This document shows positions 60,805-64,000 of a DNA stretch of 64,000 nucleotides, piece by piece. How positions within the stretch are numbered: the first letter of the stretch is position 1; every line of letters starts with the position of its first letter. The position numbers were made by a program, and so were the translations under genes. This DNA is from Flaccisagitta enflata (Eukaryota > Chaetognatha > Sagittoidea > Aphragmophora): positions 26,660,001 through 26,724,000 of the forward strand of contig OZ231128.1 in NCBI GenBank assembly GCA_965153355.1, in the 5' to 3' direction. The notes beneath the pieces are model-generated. The model saw nothing but the letters and a program-made list of their open reading frames with translations. It did no database searches and was not told where the DNA came from.

Positions 60805-61640
60805 ACACGGTCCCCGAAAATTCGCGATTTTCACTGCCGCAGCCAATTTTTCACCCAATAGAAAAATCGATCAAACACTTCCATTAAAGGGTTCAAAATA
60901 AGTGGAAATGTACACTTCCTGAGAATTTGCATGGAAATATTGTAGGGATGACTTAAACAATGTGAAATGTATCATCATACTACAAAAAATCAGACATTTT
61001 CTGGAAAAAAAATTCTCTTTCATCACTAGATAAGACCCCGCGGAAAACTCTTAATTTGCATAGAAAATGACAAATTCAAAAAACTAAAAACATGGCCCTC
61101 GTCCAAAGACCCATAAGAAGGAAGCCATGTTCTTGGAAATGCAAAAAAGTTCGTCTTGAAGCAGATTAAGAGTTTTCCGTGGGGCCCTCTTAAGAATTTT
61201 ATCACTCAGTTTTCAGTAAAACCATTTCCTAATCAATTACTTTTCTCCACTTATTTTGTTGATCTAAGATATTTTTCCCGTGAACGAGGGTTGAAAAAGC
61301 TTATTGATGTAGTTGTTGACCCATATCAGCACAGGGAAGCAATAGTGTAAATAGAAATTCAACATGTAGTATGTTAAATCAACTGGCAATAAAATGGCAT
61401 ACTCAAAAGAAGCGTGTCATAGGTCAACGACCCCTTCGGGGCTGCTGCCCAAAAAGAGACAGAGACAGAGAGATAAGTTATCTGTACATAAGCACATGGG
61501 GGTAGAAAGAGAGGTAAGCACACCGCAAATTTAAGAAAGAAAGAGACGGAAAGAGAGACAGAGACAGCCAGAGAAGTTCACTGCACATTGGAGGTAGAGG
61601 GATAAAAGGCGACAGAGAAAGAGTTAGAAAAAGAGGAAGA
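60805..61640. other. no gene recognised
   Basis: AT-rich. AAAACTCTTAATTTGCATAG (61036) and AGCAGATTAAGAGTTTTCCG (61158) are partly complementary and suggest a degraded foldback around 60995-61195. A half foldback end (CGACCCCTTCGGGGCTGCTG) is at 61428. Confidence 0.4.
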
Positions 61641-61644
61641 ACAG

Positions 61645-62330
61645 GTCGCCCAAGGGCAATATGTGGTCAGCGATACCCTGCTTTGAGTGATTGTGAATCG
61701 GAGGGAGGGGAAGCAGGGCAGCGGCCCCGAAGGGGACGAAGTCCTGTAGAACACAGGGGGACTTTTGTTCGTCCTGGCTGGAGAAGTGGATGAGATGCTA
61801 TAGAGGGCTGACTGAAGGCCTTCAAGAGCCTAAACTGAGGTCTAAGACGGCTGATGTAAGGCCTGAGAATGCCAATTGGAAGCTTGAGAGGGCTGACTTG
61901 AGGCTTGGGAGAGCTGGATTAAGGCTTGATATCAGAGGACTGATTTGAAGCCTGAGAGCAATAAGTTAAGGCTGAGAGGCCAGGTTTGAGGCCTGAGAAG
62001 CCAGGTTGGAGGCCTGAGAGGCCAGGTTTGAGGCCTGAGAGGCAAGATTTGAGGCCTGAGAGGCAAGATTTCAGGCTTGAGAGGCCGGGTTGGAGACCTG
62101 AGAGGTTGGATTTCAGGCCTGAGAGGCAAGATTTGAGGCCTGAGAGGCTGGATTTGAGGCTTGAGAGGCCAGATTTGAAGCCTGAGAGCCCAGATTTGAG
62201 GCCTGAGGGGCCTGATGAGGGGGGGACGGACAAACGAATGAACGGACGGACAAACAGATGGACAAACGGACAAACAAAAGTCCCCCTGTGTTCTACAGGA
62301 CTTCGTCCCCTTCGGGACCGCTACCCAAAA
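61645..62330. mobile_element. foldback element with minisatellite core, copy 4
   Basis: Outer segment GGTCGCCCAAGGGCAATATG; left end GGGCAGCGGCCCCGAAGGGG and CCTGTAGAACACAGGGGG. The core has about fifteen GAGGCCTGAGAGGCCAGATT-type units; a GACGGACAAACGAATGAACG run follows; the right end is CCCCCTGTGTTCTACAGGAC and CCCCTTCGGGACCGCTACCC. The most complete copy. Confidence 0.75.
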
Positions 62331-62450
62331 AGTGAGAGGGAAAGAAACAGAGACAGAGATACGACATATTCAAGTCAGAGAACCATTTTGATATTGTTAT
62401 CGAGTCCAACTTGAAGGTGGAGTAGCTCGTAAATGAATGAATCACAGCTT

Positions 62451-62454
<4 letters not shown>

Positions 62455-62546
<92 letters not shown>

Positions 62547-62574
62547 ACACACACACACACAGACACACAGACAC

Positions 62575-62639
<65 letters not shown>

Positions 62640-62643
62640 GACA
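62455..62643. repeat. (GA)n-(CA)n-(GACA)n compound
   Basis: About 88 bases of GA, about 38 of CA/CAGA and about 63 of GACA, in the same order as the 1063 array. Confidence 0.95.
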
Positions 62644-62867
62644 GAGAGAGATAGAGAGACACGGAGAGAAAGAGACAAACGCTGGGAAATTGGTAAATTG
62701 AAGTATGAATTTGAGAGTATGACAAAGAGAGCGAGAACTCAAAGGACATAATAGATTGTGCCAATGTGCCATCCAATCTTGATACTAAATATTTCACGTG
62801 AGAAACGCAACGGCGACTGATTAAACCATTGCACACCGGAAGTTGAGTTCTCATCTCGCACGCTTAA

Positions 62868-62990
62868 AAACGGGCACGCTAAACAACGGGCACGCTTAAC
62901 AACGGGCACGTGCAACAACGGGATTGCTTAACAATGGACAAGCGTAACAATGGGCACATGCAAGAACGGGCACGCGTAACAATGGGTAGG
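62868..62990. repeat. 18-19-bp tandem repeat
   Basis: About seven diverged units of ACGGGCACGCTTAACAACGG. Confidence 0.75.
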
Positions 62991-63633
62991 GCATGTGCAT
63001 GCAAGTGCAAGATGACAAGTCGGCGAATGACATCTGCCTTGCCAAATGACAAGAAACTATGTGCCGAATCTTGACCAGCTCAGTGCATTTTTCATGATTG
63101 AACACGTTGAAGCACACGTGCCAGCACACGTACGTATATATGCACATGGTTAAGCTATATGAAGCACGCATGTTAGTTAACGCGTAACCGTTAGATACAT
63201 GCGTCTATCATCCACCGCCGCTGTGCAACCTAATATATATAACCGAGTCAACCGAAGACGCCAGTTCAGGAGAAACTGATTCTTTAACTCAGGGGGCTTT
63301 TCTAGTCAGAGACAATCGCGATTTGAACGGGCCACTCGGTCACTCGTTACGTTCATTTGCTCGCACCGCTCACTCCGTTCACTCGCTCTGCAGCGCTCCG
63401 CTCCGCTGCGCTACGCTAGCTCACTCACTTCGCTCACTCCCTTGTTGGACAGTGAATTTTTTGAACATGTGTTCACGCTGTGATCGCGTTTCACGGGAAC
63501 AATCGCGAACATAGATGTGAACGTATATGAAGAAGTTTCGCGGTTTTGTCCATGACAGTCACATGAAATATAATTGAGAATCCATCTCTTCTTCTCAACT
63601 CAACTGGCAGACAACAACAAAATCGGCAGGAGC
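62991..63633. other. no gene recognised
   Basis: 63335-63450 is a CGCTC/CACTCGCTC-rich tract with GCTCCGCTCCGCTGCGCTAC. No supported exon. Confidence 0.4.

Positions 63634-64000
<367 letters not shown>

Overview
This window is nuclear DNA from a eukaryote with a repeat-dense, intron-bearing genome. The evidence is: GT-AG introns with branch-point-like CTAAC/ACTAAT motifs, exons in compatible phase spread over kilobases, cut-and-paste DNA transposons with terminal inverted repeats (TIRs) and target-site duplications (TSDs), very long microsatellites, and a degenerate CCCTAA tract of the TTAGGG telomere type. No bacterial operons, CRISPR arrays or rRNA/tRNA genes were seen. The transposon proteins recall, from memory only, families common in aquatic invertebrates and their relatives. 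The species cannot be named from the sequence.

Layout. 0-9 kb: compound microsatellites, a 2.9-kb DNA transposon (1550-4476) whose decayed ORF is itself interrupted by a small palindromic element, a Tc1/pogo-like non-autonomous element (5068-6731) carrying telomere-like sequence, and a cluster of (ATC)n arrays. 10-24 kb: hairpin-ended short interspersed elements, a 29-bp satellite (12160-13866), more microsatellites, and few candidate exons. 23.6-40 kb: two hAT-type elements with 8-bp TSDs, one with a recognisable decayed hAT dimerisation region, a two-exon candidate gene (28323-29287), a 1.4-kb imperfect palindrome (31047-32455), foldback elements filled with 20-21-bp minisatellites, an orphan mitochondrial-carrier-like exon (35634-35780) abutting a 40-bp minisatellite, and long (GGAA)n/(CTTT)n arrays. 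40.8-52.6 kb: the main gene, a nine-exon minus-strand gene (start 52131, stop 43271) encoding a predicted 978-residue protein, bracketed by two loci of one 98-bp minisatellite, with a hAT-like element inside intron 7. 53-64 kb: further hairpin-ended elements, foldback elements, a 72-bp satellite, (GT)n/(CT)n and (GTT)n arrays, and an (AAC)n array running off the end.

The nine-exon gene was assembled by hand: every junction has GT and AG, all phases agree, and the coding length is exactly divisible by three. The protein has an acidic/Ser-Thr-rich N-terminus, a coiled coil, a GDG ... GGD ... CxxC/HxH ... H/E arrangement reminiscent of an RNase-H-like (DDE) transposase core, and a C-terminal SAP-like motif. 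It is a candidate domesticated or still mobile transposase-derived gene. Most of the remaining sequence is repeats. An unusual theme is that microsatellites lie inside introns and directly supply polypyrimidine tracts or donor-adjacent sequence.
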